A stretch of 64,000 nucleotides of DNA from Persicitalea jodogahamensis (GCF_014651615.1 NZ_BMXF01000002.1:227439-291438); one strand, 5' to 3'. Shown: positions 1 through 10,300, numbered from the stretch's first letter. Program-made: numbers and translations. The notes: generated by a model not told the origin, from the letters alone.

Positions 1-100
1 TAGATTCAGCGCGAACTAGCCAATTAAAGGCTATTATGAGGAAAGATTACAGGGAGAAATGTACAAAACGTATAACCGCTTTTACGATACGTATAACTAC

Positions 101-850
101 CTACTTTAACGACAACTCTCCGCAGGCCTTCTCCGCCGCCGACTGCTCGGCTTTCTTTTTGGTGAAGCCATTGCCGATGGCAAAGGGTTCGTCGTCAACG
201 AAAAGTTGGGAAATAAATTCGCGGTGGTGGCGATCGCCATTTTCGGATAGTACCTCAAAGCGGAGCTCCTTGTTCTCGCGCTGCGCCCACTCGATGATGA
301 GGCTTTTGAAGTTGGTCTTATTCTCGATGATGTCTTCGAGGTCGTAGTGCGTCAGGAGTTTTTTGATCACAAATTTGCGCGTAAACCTAAAGCCTTTGTC
401 AAGGTAGATAGCGCCGATAAAGGCTTCGAGGGCATCGCCAAACATGGAGGAGCGCGAGGAGCGGCCCCGCCGCCCGCCGTCGTATTCGATGAGGGCGTCC
501 AGGCCCAGCTTGCGGGAGATTTGACCCAGAGATTCGCGGTTGACGATCCGGGAGCGGATTTCGGTCAGGAAGCCTTCGTCTTTATAGGGATACTTGGTGA
601 AGAGAAACTCGGCCACGATCATGCCCAGTACGGCATCGCCAAGATATTCGAGGCGCTCGTTGGATTCGCGGAAGCCCTGAATGGCCGTAGGGCGCGAGGC
701 CGACGTGTGCCGGAATGCCAGCTGATACACGCTCAGGTTGGCTGGCCTTTCACCCAGAATGTGTTCGATTGCCTGCTTGAAATTCTTCTCGACCTCGCTA
801 CTTCCCGACTTGAAAAGCGACAGAATGGGTAAAAGAATTCGCTTCCTCAA
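101..850 (-). CDS. rnc: Ribonuclease III
   Basis: This is a double-strand-specific endoribonuclease that processes rRNA precursors and structured mRNAs in the cytoplasm. The 249-residue protein has the RNase III signature NERLEYLGDAVL at about residues 64-75, a second acidic active-site segment (FGDALEAFIGAIYLD, about 137-151), and a C-terminal double-stranded-RNA-binding domain (about 178-246, ending KKKAEQSAAEKACGEL). The length is normal for Bacteroidota. The start codon is TTG; no in-frame ATG or GTG lies just upstream, and the reading frame enters a short basic leader. It sits 20 bp after fabF, so it is probably the last gene of an acpP-fabF-rnc transcription unit, an order common in this phylum. 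Confidence 0.97.
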   Translation of the reverse strand: MRKRILLPILSLFKSGSSEVEKNFKQAIEHILGERPANLSVYQLAFRHTSASRPTAIQGFRESNERLEYLGDAVLGMIVAEFLFTKYPYKDEGFLTEIRSRIVNRESLGQISRKLGLDALIEYDGGRRGRSSRSSMFGDALEAFIGAIYLDKGFRFTRKFVIKKLLTHYDLEDIIENKTNFKSLIIEWAQRENKELRFEVLSENGDRHHREFISQLFVDDEPFAIGNGFTKKKAEQSAAEKACGELSLK

Positions 851-870
851 AATCAGTAATGTTGCGTGAT

Positions 871-2124
871 TTATTCCTCAAATTTCTTGAAAATGACCGA
901 TGCATTGTGACCGCCGAAACCGAAGGTATTACTCAATGCAATATCCACCTTGCGTTCCTGGGCCTTATTGAAAGTCAGGTTCAGCCGCGGGTCGATCTCA
1001 GGATCATCGGTAAAGTGATTGATGGTCGGGGGGACAACGCCGTCGCGAATAGCCAGGATGCAGGCCGCTGCCTCGATGGCCCCGGCTCCGCCCAGCAGGT
1101 GGCCGGTCATGGACTTGGTAGAACTGATGTTCATTGCGTAGGCGTGATCGCCAAAGTACCGCTCGATGGCTTTGATTTCCTGCGGGTCGCCCAGCGGTGT
1201 GGAAGTACCGTGGGTATTGATGTAGTCGATTTCGTCGGGCCGGATGCCAGCGTCTTCCACTGCATTTTTCATCACCTGATAAGCGCCGGTACCATCAGGA
1301 TGCGGGGCGGTAATATGGTAAGCGTCGGAGGACATCCCTGCACCGATAATCTCGGCATATATTTTTGCCCCGCGCGCCTTGGCGTGTTCGTAGTCTTCCA
1401 GGATCAACGCCGCACCGCCTTCACCCAGTACGAAACCATCGCGATCCTTGTCGTAAGGGCGGGAAGCGGTTTCGGGTGAGTCGTTGCGCTCGGAGAGTGC
1501 TTTGAGGGCATTGAAACCACCAACACCCGCATTGGTGATTGCCGCTTCGGAACCACCGCTGATGCATACCTTCATAACACCAAGACGAATGTAGTAGAAG
1601 GCATCGATGATAGCATTGGTAGAAGAAGCGCAGGCCGATACGGTAATGAAGTTAGGTCCCCGATAACCATAGCGGATAGATAGAACGCCCGAAGCACTGT
1701 CGGCGATCATTTTAGGAATAAAGAAGGGATTGAAACGGGGATTGCGGCCGCCTTCGGAGAAGTTCATCACTTCGTCCTCGAAGGTTTTCAGGCCGCCAAT
1801 GCCGGAACCCCAGATGACGCCGGCCTTGTCGAGATCCAGTTGGTCGGGCGCAAAGCCGGCGTCTTTTACTGCCTCATCGGCCGCAATGACCGCATATTGG
1901 GTGAAAGGGTCCATTTTACGAGCTTCCTGACGAGGAATGTAGTCGTTCATATCAAGGCCCTTGATTTCGCAGGCGAACTTGGTGCGGAACCTCTCGGCGT
2001 CAAATCTCGTGATGGGCGCAGCACCGCTGATCCCCGCCACCAGGTTCTGCCAAAAAGTGGGAGCATCGTTCCCCAACGGCGTCAAAGCGCCTAAACCAGT
2101 AACTACAACACGCTTAAAACTCAT
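871..2124 (-). CDS. fabF: Beta-ketoacyl-ACP synthase II
   Basis: FabF condenses malonyl-ACP with acyl-ACP in each elongation cycle of fatty acid synthesis in the cytoplasm. The 417-residue protein shows the full Cys-His-His triad: Cys165 in the SACASSTN nucleophile loop, His305 in NTHGTSTPLGDP, and His342 in KSMTGHLLGGAGA. The N-terminal RVVVTGLGALTPLG is typical of the family. It starts at ATG 48 bp after acpP, whose product is its substrate carrier, and is followed by rnc at 20 bp. No oddities were seen. Confidence 0.98.
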   Translation of the reverse strand: MSFKRVVVTGLGALTPLGNDAPTFWQNLVAGISGAAPITRFDAERFRTKFACEIKGLDMNDYIPRQEARKMDPFTQYAVIAADEAVKDAGFAPDQLDLDKAGVIWGSGIGGLKTFEDEVMNFSEGGRNPRFNPFFIPKMIADSASGVLSIRYGYRGPNFITVSACASSTNAIIDAFYYIRLGVMKVCISGGSEAAITNAGVGGFNALKALSERNDSPETASRPYDKDRDGFVLGEGGAALILEDYEHAKARGAKIYAEIIGAGMSSDAYHITAPHPDGTGAYQVMKNAVEDAGIRPDEIDYINTHGTSTPLGDPQEIKAIERYFGDHAYAMNISSTKSMTGHLLGGAGAIEAAACILAIRDGVVPPTINHFTDDPEIDPRLNLTFNKAQERKVDIALSNTFGFGGHNASVIFKKFEE

Positions 2125-2172
2125 AAAATAGGTTTAAAATGAAGAGGTCACGGACAGTAGATATCTCTGATA

Positions 2173-2409
2173 CTACTTCGCGTTTTCTTCGAGATAGGTT
2201 ACCGCCTGACCTACTGTGCCAATGTTTTCAGCCTGATCGTCGGGAATGGAAATGTTGAATTCTTTCTCGAATTCCATGATCAACTCGACGGTGTCGAGAG
2301 AGTCTGCTCCCAGGTCGTTGGTGAAGCTGGCATCGGTCGTAACCTCGGACTCCTCTACGCCGAGTTTCTCGACGATAATCTGCTTAACTTTTTCTGCGAT
2401 TTCTGACAT
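2173..2409 (-). CDS. acpP: Acyl carrier protein
   Basis: This small acidic carrier holds growing acyl chains on a phosphopantetheine arm. The 78-residue protein has the attachment motif [10 protein letters not shown], with the modified serine at residue 37, and is full length. It is the first gene of acpP-fabF-rnc and is transcribed away from kdsA. The 227 bp shared upstream region carries a near-consensus TATCTTTC -7 box on the minus strand at 2444-2451, followed by about 34 nt of leader. Its -33 partner is poor, so the promoter call is tentative. Confidence 0.98.
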   Translation of the reverse strand: MSEIAEKVKQIIVEKLGVEESEVTTDASFTNDLGADSLDTVELIMEFEKEFNISIPDDQAENIGTVGQAVTYLEENAK

Positions 2410-2597
2410 TTTGTGAACGCTTTTTGGTTAAAAACGCCACAAAGAAAGATATTTCGCACCACTTTTCAAACAATATTTTACCCTCCTTCCTGCCACCCAT
2501 TTACCTGAAAAACAAAAAAGTAAGCAGTAAATCAACGATTTGCGCATTCTTTATTCTCTGATTCCATGGTTTGAATGGAGAACAAAGCGGAGAAATG

Positions 2598-2605
2598 TAC
2601 CTTTG
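2598..2605 (+). promoter_or_regulatory. Probable kdsA promoter (-7 box TACCTTTG)
   Basis: TACCTTTG matches the Bacteroidota -7 consensus TAnnTTTG exactly. A TTTG at 2570-2573 could be the -33 element; its 24-nt spacing is slightly long. Transcription from here would start near 2612, giving a leader of about 25 nt before the ATG at 2637. This rules out the upstream in-frame start at 2571. Confidence 0.5.
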
Positions 2606-2636
2606 GGAAATATTCACAACCTGTCTTTTTACCTGT

Positions 2637-3455
2637 ATGCATGCTATCCCAAAACTTAAAAATACCGACAGCAACCGTTTTTTTCTGATGGCTGGTCCAT
2701 GCGCCATCGAAGACCGTGACATGGCCCTGCGCATCGCTGAACGCATCGTCGAGCTCACCGAACGTCTCCGGATACCTTATATATTTAAAGGCTCCTATCG
2801 CAAAGCCAATCGTACCAGACTGGATTCTTTTACGGGAATCGGTGACGAGAAGGCCCTCCGCATTTTGCAGGAAGTAGGTGAAACCTTCGGCATCCCGACC
2901 GTGACGGATATTCATGAATCGGGCGAAGCGGCGATGGCCGCTGAGTACGTGGATGTGTTGCAGATTCCCGCTTTCCTCTGCCGCCAAACCGATTTGCTGG
3001 TCGCCGCCGCCCAGACGGGTAAAGCAGTGAATGTGAAAAAAGGCCAGTTTCTGTCGGGTAGTTCGATGAAGTTTGCGGTAGAAAAAATCCGGGAAACCAA
3101 TCCTGACGCGCATGTGATCCTGACCGACCGGGGCAACTCCTTCGGCTACGGCGATCTGGTGGTGGATTTTCGTAACCTGCCGGAAATGCAATCATTCGGC
3201 GTTCCGGTGGTGATGGACTGTACGCATTCCCTGCAGCAGCCCAATCAAGGTAGTGGCGTGACGGGCGGGAAACCCCGGCTCATTGCAACCATCGCCAAAG
3301 CCGCCATCGCCGTAGGGACCGACGGGCTGTTCATCGAAACCCATTTTAACCCCGCCGAAGCTAAGTCCGACGGGGCCAATATGCTGCCTCTGGATCAGCT
3401 AGAAGCATTGCTGACGCAATTGGTGCGAATCAAAGAGGCTTTGAATGAGAAATGA
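2637..3455 (+). CDS. kdsA: 3-deoxy-8-phosphooctulonate synthase (KDO-8-P synthase)
   Basis: KdsA joins phosphoenolpyruvate and arabinose 5-phosphate to make KDO 8-phosphate, needed for the lipopolysaccharide inner core. The 272-residue protein has the family landmarks FLMAGPCAIE near the N-terminus, FKGSYRKANRT, LTDRGNSFGY and the late VMDCTHSLQQPN segment. I chose the ATG at 2637 because homology begins right after it and because a consensus -7 box lies at 2598, inside the longer open frame that opens at 2571. The gene is divergent from acpP and ends 21 bp from the convergent end of pntB, with no obvious terminator between them. Confidence 0.96.
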   Translation: MHAIPKLKNTDSNRFFLMAGPCAIEDRDMALRIAERIVELTERLRIPYIFKGSYRKANRTRLDSFTGIGDEKALRILQEVGETFGIPTVTDIHESGEAAMAAEYVDVLQIPAFLCRQTDLLVAAAQTGKAVNVKKGQFLSGSSMKFAVEKIRETNPDAHVILTDRGNSFGYGDLVVDFRNLPEMQSFGVPVVMDCTHSLQQPNQGSGVTGGKPRLIATIAKAAIAVGTDGLFIETHFNPAEAKSDGANMLPLDQLEALLTQLVRIKEALNEK

Positions 3456-3476
3456 CTGATCACTTTGTCGTGGCTC

Positions 3477-4871
3477 CTACATCTCCTTCAACTCCCCCAC
3501 CATCTTCGTCAAGGTTGATTTAGCATCCCCAAATAGCATCAGGCAGTTGGGATAGCCGAAGAGTTCATTCTCAATGCCCGCATAGCCGACGCCCATCGAG
3601 CGCTTGCTGACAATCACCGTGCGGGCTTTGTCGGCGTTCAGGATCGGCATCCCGTAGATGGGGCTGGCCGGGTTGGTTCGGGCGGCGGGGTTAACCACGT
3701 CATTGGCTCCAACTACCAGAACTACATCAGTGTTGCCGAAGTCGTCGTTGATTTCCTCCATCTCGATGAGTTTGTCGTAGGGGACGTTCGATTCCGCTAA
3801 GAGCACGTTCATGTGACCGGGCATCCGGCCCGCCACCGGGTGGATCGCGAAGCGGACATTGATTCCTTTTTTCTCCAAAAGATCCATCATCTCGCGGACC
3901 ACGTGCTGCGCTTGCGCCACGGCCATGCCATAGCCCGGCACCACGATTACCGACGAAGCGGAATCGAAGATCATGGCGGCTTCCTCTACGCCCACTTCCT
4001 TTACGACCATCTCGGTACCGTCGCCGCCCGCTGCCGCGCCACCCGAGGTAGCCCCAAAGCCACCGAGCAACACGCTGATAAGCGAGCGGTTCATGGCTTT
4101 ACACATGATTTGGGTCAGGATGATACCCGACGCGCCTACCAGCGCGCCCGTCACGATCAGGACGCTGTTGTTGAGGACAAAGCCCGTCGTACAGGCGGCC
4201 ATACCGGAGTAAGAGTTGAGCAGCGAAATGACGACAGGCATATCCGCTCCGCCGATCGGAATCACTACCAAAATGCCCAGTACCAAAGCTACCGCGCCCA
4301 TCACGAGCATGGCCGTGACCGAACTCGTGTTGATCGCGACAAGTACCCCGCAAGCTACGGCGACCAGCAGTAAGATAAGATTTACCAAATGCTGGCCCTG
4401 GAAAACGATGGCGTTGCCGCTCACTTTCCCGCTTAGTTTGCCATAGGCCGTCAGTGAACCCGTGAAGGTGATGCCGCCGATCAGTACCGAAAGCAGAATA
4501 CTAATGATGGTAATCAGATCGGTGGACAGGTCGGGCTGCTCCACAGCGCGGGTCCAGTAGTCGGAAAAGGCAACGAACAGGGAGGCCGCGCCGCCGAAGC
4601 CGTTAAAAATGGCGACCATCTCAGGCATTTGTGTCATCTCGACGCGCCGCGCCCATACCAGGCCAATGGCCCCTCCGACGAGCATGCAGCTGAATGTTTC
4701 GATGGGCGTCAGTAGACCCGAATCCACCAGAGTAGCCAGCACCGCCAGCAGCATGGCGACAGCTGACAGGATATTACCCTGTCGAGCTTCCTGAGTTTTG
4801 TTAAGTTTCTTGATACCCACGATAAACATGATCGTGGCGATGAGGTAGGTAAGTTGGATAATGATGTTCAT
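3477..4871 (-). CDS. pntB: NAD(P) transhydrogenase subunit beta
   Basis: This is the NADP(H)-binding and main membrane subunit of the proton-translocating transhydrogenase, which uses the proton gradient to drive hydride transfer from NADH to NADP+. The 464 residues begin with about eight to nine hydrophobic segments. These are followed by the soluble domain III from about residue 290 (VIVVPGYGMAVAQAQH, HPVAGRMPGHMNVLLAE, GANDVVNPAA, SKRSMGVGYAG). It is the last gene of the split-alpha operon pntAA-pntAB-pntB. The 118 bp gap before it contains an 11-bp direct repeat (GGCAGTCGGCT at 4875-4885 and 4889-4899). Confidence 0.97.
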   Translation of the reverse strand: MNIIIQLTYLIATIMFIVGIKKLNKTQEARQGNILSAVAMLLAVLATLVDSGLLTPIETFSCMLVGGAIGLVWARRVEMTQMPEMVAIFNGFGGAASLFVAFSDYWTRAVEQPDLSTDLITIISILLSVLIGGITFTGSLTAYGKLSGKVSGNAIVFQGQHLVNLILLLVAVACGVLVAINTSSVTAMLVMGAVALVLGILVVIPIGGADMPVVISLLNSYSGMAACTTGFVLNNSVLIVTGALVGASGIILTQIMCKAMNRSLISVLLGGFGATSGGAAAGGDGTEMVVKEVGVEEAAMIFDSASSVIVVPGYGMAVAQAQHVVREMMDLLEKKGINVRFAIHPVAGRMPGHMNVLLAESNVPYDKLIEMEEINDDFGNTDVVLVVGANDVVNPAARTNPASPIYGMPILNADKARTVIVSKRSMGVGYAGIENELFGYPNCLMLFGDAKSTLTKMVGELKEM

Positions 4872-4989
4872 AAGGGCAGTCGGCTTTCGGCAGTCGGCTA
4901 TTATTGAGGGTAAAATATATTGTCCAAAGCTTTTTGGGAGAAGGATCAGACTTTGAGAAGTCTTTTATCCAAAATCCAGTGTTCAGAAT

Positions 4990-5271
4990 CTATTTCTTCT
5001 TCTTGAACATCTGTAACATCCGGTCAGTAACAGCATAGCCACCGACGACGTTGATCGTCGCCATGACCAGCGCTACCATGCCGAGGTACTTACTGATATC
5101 TCCTTCGCGCACGCACAAAATCGCCCCGACGATGGTGATGCCCGAAATGGCATTGGAGCCTGACATTAGTGGCGTGTGCAGGGTTGGTGGTACTTTCGCG
5201 ATCAGCTCAAAACCGCAATAACTCGCCAACACGAGGATGTAGAGCAGGAAAATGAAATTTTCTAGGGACAT
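4990..5271 (-). CDS. pntAB: NAD(P) transhydrogenase alpha subunit, membrane part
   Basis: This 93-residue, three-helix membrane protein corresponds to the C-terminal part of E. coli PntA, encoded separately here. It has the characteristic GSNAISGITIVGAI segment and the ALVMATINVVGGYAVTDRML helix, and ends in a lysine-rich FKKKK tail. It contributes helices to the proton channel beside PntB. It lies between the NAD-binding subunit gene (134 bp upstream) and pntB (118 bp downstream). The gaps are large for an operon and contain repeats. The split arrangement is normal outside the enterobacteria. Confidence 0.96.
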   Translation of the reverse strand: MSLENFIFLLYILVLASYCGFELIAKVPPTLHTPLMSGSNAISGITIVGAILCVREGDISKYLGMVALVMATINVVGGYAVTDRMLQMFKKKK

Positions 5272-5287
5272 AATGCTTTTGGTTTTT

Positions 5288-5383
5288 GGGTAAAACGGTT
5301 AATGGTTGAACGGCAAAAGGCAGTTAATGTAAAGTTGGGCGGAACAGAGGATGGCGATAGAACGCCGTTTAACGGTTTCACCC
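5288..5383. repeat. Imperfect inverted repeats filling the pntAA-pntAB gap
   Basis: Arms at 5288-5302 (GGGTAAAACGGTTAA) and 5369-5383 are inverted copies matching at 13 of 15 positions. A nested pair, 5305-5314 and 5364-5373, matches at 9 of 10. Transcribed, they could fold the gap between the two transhydrogenase genes. Function is not known. Confidence 0.5.
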
Positions 5384-5405
5384 TTAACCCACGAAGGCAA
5401 ATGGT

Positions 5406-6539
5406 TCACTTCCGGGCCAATATTTCTTTTGTAAACCCATGCACTAATTCACCATTGTGCGTGATAAGGCTACCCTGGGTGATTTCTTCTTCCATTTCCC
5501 ACTTAAAGCCATCTTTGGTGGCCAGGTGGAGCAGGAGCGTAGAGATATTTTTGGCGTAGAGTTCGCTGGCGTTGACGGGTAGGAGCGAGGGCATATTGGC
5601 CTCGCCAATGATCGTTACGCCGTGTTTGACCACGGTCTTGCCGAATTCGCTCAGTTCGCAGTTGCCACCCGACTCCACGGCCATATCCACAATGACGGAA
5701 CCCGTCTTCATGCTCTTGACCATGTCCTCGGTAATGAGAACGGGAGCTTTTTTGCCAATAACCAACGCCGTAGTGATAGCCAGGTCGGCTTCCTTGATGC
5801 GGTCTTTAATGAGCGCCTGCTGCTTTTCGAGGTAGTCGGCCGAAACCTCTTTGGCATAGCCGCCTTCCACTTTTACACCTTCGGCGCCTTCTACCTGCAG
5901 AAAACGCCCGCCCAGCGACTCGACCTGCTCTTTGGTTTCGGCCCGCACGTCGGTGGCTTCCACCACCGCGCCCAGCCGCTTGGCCGTGGCGATGGCCTGC
6001 AAGCCAGCTACACCCACGCCAAACACCAGCGTTCGCGCGGGCGTGATGGTGCCGGCGGCAGTCATCAGCAAAGGGAATATTTTGCCCAGCGCATTAGCGC
6101 CAAGAATTACGGCTTTGTAGCCCGCCAGATTGGCCTGGGAACTAAGCGCGTCCATTTTCTGGGCCCGCGAAATGCGCGGTACGGCATCCATTGAGAAGGC
6201 CGTGATTTTCTTTTTGTTCAATGCCGCCACAACCTCCGGAATGGTATAGGCGTAGAGATAAGAAATGACGATTGAGCCTTCTTTCATCGCGGCTACATCC
6301 TCCTCGGTGGGGGCGTTGACTTTCAGAATGACATCGGCATCGGCGAATGCAGCCTGGGCGGTGGGAGCGATGCCCGCCCCGGCATCGTGGTACTTCTCGT
6401 CGGAAAAGTAAGAAGCCTCACCTGCTCCAGTCTCAATCAGGCACGTGAAGCCGGCTTTTTGGAGGGACTTGACTACGTCGGGTGTAAGGGCAACGCGCCT
6501 TTCGAAAGGCTTGGTTTCTTTGGGAACAGCTATTTTCAA
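5406..6539 (-). CDS. pntAA: NAD(P) transhydrogenase alpha subunit, NAD-binding part
   Basis: This soluble NAD(H)-binding subunit (domain I) of the transhydrogenase belongs to the alanine dehydrogenase/PNT family. The protein starts KIAVPKETKPFERRVALTPD, the classic family N-terminus. The nucleotide-binding fold (VFGVGVAGLQAIATAKRLGA) is followed by VEATDVRAETKEQVES, and there is a C-terminal AMPSLLPVNASELYAKN segment. I place the start at the TTG at 6539-6537, giving 377 residues. The open frame continues to 6650, but that stretch is not homologous and holds a consensus -7 box (TACATTTG, minus strand, 6592-6585). It is the first gene of the pnt operon. Confidence 0.93.
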   Translation of the reverse strand: MKIAVPKETKPFERRVALTPDVVKSLQKAGFTCLIETGAGEASYFSDEKYHDAGAGIAPTAQAAFADADVILKVNAPTEEDVAAMKEGSIVISYLYAYTIPEVVAALNKKKITAFSMDAVPRISRAQKMDALSSQANLAGYKAVILGANALGKIFPLLMTAAGTITPARTLVFGVGVAGLQAIATAKRLGAVVEATDVRAETKEQVESLGGRFLQVEGAEGVKVEGGYAKEVSADYLEKQQALIKDRIKEADLAITTALVIGKKAPVLITEDMVKSMKTGSVIVDMAVESGGNCELSEFGKTVVKHGVTIIGEANMPSLLPVNASELYAKNISTLLLHLATKDGFKWEMEEEITQGSLITHNGELVHGFTKEILARK

Positions 6540-6584
6540 GGGTAGATACGGGGTTTTGTAAAAAGAGTCTGTCAATCGAGACGA

Positions 6585-6592
6585 CAAATGTA
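6585..6592 (-). promoter_or_regulatory. Probable pnt operon promoter (-7 box TACATTTG)
   Basis: On the minus strand this reads TACATTTG, an exact TAnnTTTG match, 45 bp before the proposed TTG start of pntAA. No clear TTG or TTTG lies 19-23 bp further upstream, so only the -7 element is supported. Confidence 0.45.
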
Positions 6593-6673
6593 TAAGGAAG
6601 CACCTAATATTTCGCCGTAGTGATTCAGGATAGAAGGCGCAAAGGCACAAATATTACTGAATGGGGATCTGAT

Positions 6674-7093
6674 TTATCTACTTTTTACAAAAATTAAGTC
6701 ACATTCCCGATTGGGACAGGGAAGTAAAGTGAGCGAATCCGCCCTGAGGATGAAGTTTTGATAGAAGGGGGAATACACGTTGCCCTGAATGAAGCCGATC
6801 TGCTGCCCTTTGCGGGTAGAATCTACCCGATAAGCCTGGCTGCTGCGGTAATAGCTGGTTTCCTCTCCCATAGACGACATTTTGCCGTCGTTTTCAAACG
6901 TAAGGGTTTGCGGGTCGATTGCTTCGATCTTTTTGACGGTAAAGGAAGAATCGTTCGGCACGTTCTTCAATACGAGTTTCCAGGTACCAACCAGCGGCGG
7001 GTAAGCTACGCCCGGTGGGGCGTCTTCCCTGGCACAACTACCCAGGCCCATCATTACGGCGATCACGAATAAAAAAACGACAGTCTTTTGCAT
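6674..7093 (-). CDS. Hypothetical lipoprotein
   Basis: This is a predicted lipoprotein of 139 residues with no family that I recognise. The N-terminus MQKTVVFLFVIAVMMGLGSC ends in a lipobox (LGSC), so the mature protein would start at Cys20 and be anchored in a membrane. The rest is compact: VGTWKLVLKNVP and a later segment with YYRSSQAYRVD. It resembles the lipocalin-like small lipoproteins common in Bacteroidota that begin with a GxW strand, but I cannot assign one. I chose the ATG at 7093 because it opens directly into the signal peptide; the frame extends to 7186 without signal-like sequence. It is a single gene, divergent from the exported nuclease. Confidence 0.75.
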   Translation of the reverse strand: MQKTVVFLFVIAVMMGLGSCAREDAPPGVAYPPLVGTWKLVLKNVPNDSSFTVKKIEAIDPQTLTFENDGKMSSMGEETSYYRSSQAYRVDSTRKGQQIGFIQGNVYSPFYQNFILRADSLTLLPCPNRECDLIFVKSR

Positions 7094-7273
7094 ATGAAAT
7101 TCGTTGAACCGCTTGACCTTTTCTGAGCTTGAAATGACTCCAAAATAAACAAGAATCCGCGAGTAAGCCAATTTAGCAGACGCCATCGGCCGGTTTTGAA
7201 AACTATACGGGTACTCAGGGGTTATTAGCAGTTTGGTAACAATTTGATAACACTAACGAATTAGCATCCCGCC

Positions 7274-7281
7274 TATTTTTG
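7274..7281 (+). promoter_or_regulatory. Possible promoter of the exported nuclease gene
   Basis: TATTTTTG matches TAnnTTTG and lies 38 bp before the ATG at 7320. The nearest upstream TTTG (7243-7246) is 27 bp away, too far for a usual -33 box, so confidence is limited. Confidence 0.35.
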
Positions 7282-7319
7282 CGGCTCATCAACAAACAAA
7301 CCTTAAATCAATAGAACCT

Positions 7320-10300
7320 ATGAACAAACAATTACTAAAATTCTGTCTTTTTCTAATTCTACCCGCACTCCTGGGCTCCGGGCATATCTTCGGTCAAAGT
7401 ATATCACTTACTACCTCCGGAACCGCCTATACTCAGGATTTTAACACGTTGTCGAATACGGCAAGTTCTACGACGAATGATCTTACTATTTCCGGATGGT
7501 TTCTGAGCGAGTCGGGAAGCAGCGTACGAAATAATGGCCAGTATGCTGTGGGTACTGGGAGTGATAACTCGGGCGATGTGTACAGTTTTGGAAGTACGGG
7601 TAGTACAGATCGGGCAATAGGAGGATTGCGAAGCGGATCTCTGGTCCCCGTTTTTGGGGCTTCCTTCACTAATAACACCGGGAGTACAATCGCTTCGATT
7701 GAAATTAGTTATACAGGAGAGGAGTGGCGGTTAGGAACGGCCAACCGCACCGACCAACTGAATTTTGAGTACAGCACTGATGCGACTAACCTGACTACGG
7801 GCAGTTGGACGGGCGTTTCGCAACTTAATTTCATAACACCTTTTACGGCTACTGCGGGAGTCAGAGATGGAAATATTAGTGAGAATAGAACAAATCTGTC
7901 AGGTACGATTACCGGATTGTCAATCGCCAATGGAGCTACTTTCTGGATTCGATTTACTGATACGGATGCGTCAGGCGCTGATGATGGGCTGGCTGTAGAC
8001 GATTTCAGCTTGACGCCCAATGGCGCTGCCACGGCCCCCATCGTGGTGATCAACGAGATAGACTCCGATAGTCCGACAGAGCCCGTTAACGATGCGGCTG
8101 AGTTCATCGAACTTTACGACGGAGGGGTGGGCAATACCGACCTAAGCGGATTGGTGGTGGTGCTTTTCAACGGCAATGGCGATGTATCTTATGCCGCATA
8201 CGATTTGGATGGCAAGACGACCAACGCCGATGGCTACTTCGTACTGGGCAATTCGGGGGTTCCCGGTGTGGATGCAGGGATCACTTTTTCGAGTAATACG
8301 CTACAAAACGGAGCGGATGCCGTGGCCCTGTACCGGGCTAATGCCAGTGATTTTCCAAACGGCACGTCGGTCACAGAGACGAATTTGCTGGACGCCATTG
8401 TTTACGATACAAACGATAGCGATGACAGCGGACTGATAGACGTGCTTACTCCCGGACAAGCCCAAATCAATGAAAATGGAGACGGTGATCCGACTATTCA
8501 TTCACTGCAGCGAATCCCCAACGGCGCGGGCGGCCTGCGAAACACCAGTGCCTACCAGGCGCTTGCCCCAACTCCCAATGCAGCCAATGGGGTAATCGTA
8601 ACGCCCCCCACCGAGCCCACCGCTCGATTCATTCATGTCATTCAGGGCAACGGTGCTACATCGCCTTTGACCAACACCGCGGTAACCATCGAAGGCGTCG
8701 TGACCCGGACGTTCACCGGTTCTACCCAACTCAATGGTTTCTATGTGCAGGAAGAAGACGCCGACGCTGACGCCGACCCTGCCACCTCGGAAGGTATTTT
8801 CGTGTATGATCCTGGTGCCAGACTAACTCCCTCCGTCGGGGATAAAGTGCAGGTGACAGGTACAGTCGCCGAGTTTACCAGCGGCTCCAGCAGCCTCACT
8901 CAGTTGGCCGACCTTACCAGCGCTTCTGTAATCAGCAGCGGAGCACCACTGCCCGCAGTGGTTACCGTGAAACTACCCGTCGCTAATGTCAGCGACCTCG
9001 AGCGTTATGAAGGTATGCTGGTGGAAGTAAGCGCGACCGAAGGCAATCTGGCCGTTACGGAGTACTTCCAACTGGGACGTTTCGGTCAGGTGGTACTTTC
9101 GGCCACGGGAGCCAGCAACGTGGCGGGCACGGATGCCCGTCTCGACCAATACACTCAGTTCAACGCACCAAGTACTGCTGGTTTTTCCGCTTATCTGGCG
9201 GAGGTTGCCAAACGGAAAATCATCCTCGACGATGGAAGTTCTGTGAGCAATCCAGATCCGATTATCTTTGGCCGCGGGGGGCAGCCACTGAGCGCAAACA
9301 ATACGTTGCGCGGTGGCGACGAAGTGAGCAGCGTTACGGCTATCCTGGACGAGCGTTTCGAAGGGTACCGTTTACAAACTACCACGGGCGTTAACTTTAT
9401 GCCCACAAATCAGCGTCCGGCCAACCCTCCGGCGGTAGGCGGCACGTTGCACGTAGGTAGTTTCAACCTGCTGAATTATTTTAATGGCAATGGAACGGGG
9501 GGCGGATTCCCGACTGCACGGGGCGCTAACACGCCAACCGAGTTTGCCCGGCAACGCGACAAGACGATCAAAGCCATTGTGGAATCGGGCGTGGATGTTT
9601 TTGCGCTTAACGAACTTGAAAATGATGGATACGGGGCCAACAGTGCCATTCAGGATCTGGTGAATGGAGTGAACGCTGCTACCGCACCGGGAACCTTTGC
9701 CATCATTGATCCAGGTACCAGCATTTCTACGGACGCAATCACAGTGGGCATAATTTACAAGCCCGCCAAGGTCACTCCCGTGGGTGCAGCCGCCACGCTG
9801 ACTACCAGCGCTGCCTTCAACGCCACGGGACGTCAGCCACTGGCACAAACATTCAAGGAAAATGCCACGAATGCCGAATTTACGGTTGTAGCCAACCACT
9901 GGAAATCCAAAGGTTCCAGCGCGGGCGGTGCGGGCGATGCCGATATAAACGATGGCCAGGGTGCTTCAAACGGTACCCGCACCCGGCAGGCGCAGGATCT
10001 GGCCGCCTGGCTGGCGACCAACCCCACCGGAACCAGCGACGCTGACTACCTGGTGCTGGGCGACCTGAATGCCTACGCTGAAGAGGATCCGCTGACCGCG
10101 CTGGAAAATGCGGGTTACGTCAATCTGGTACCGAACACGACTTATTCTTACGTGTTCGACGGTTTCTTCGGTGCGCTCGACCATGCACTGGGTAGTCCTT
10201 CCATGGTATCGCAGGTTACGGGTGCCACCAAATGGCACATCAACGCCGACGAGCCTCTTGTGCTGGACTACAACACCGAGAACAAAACAGTTGGTCAGCA

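Noticed and set aside
3813-4373. Plus-strand frame rich in His, Arg and Asp opposite pntB
   Set aside because: It is explained entirely by codon usage of the pntB gene on the other strand.
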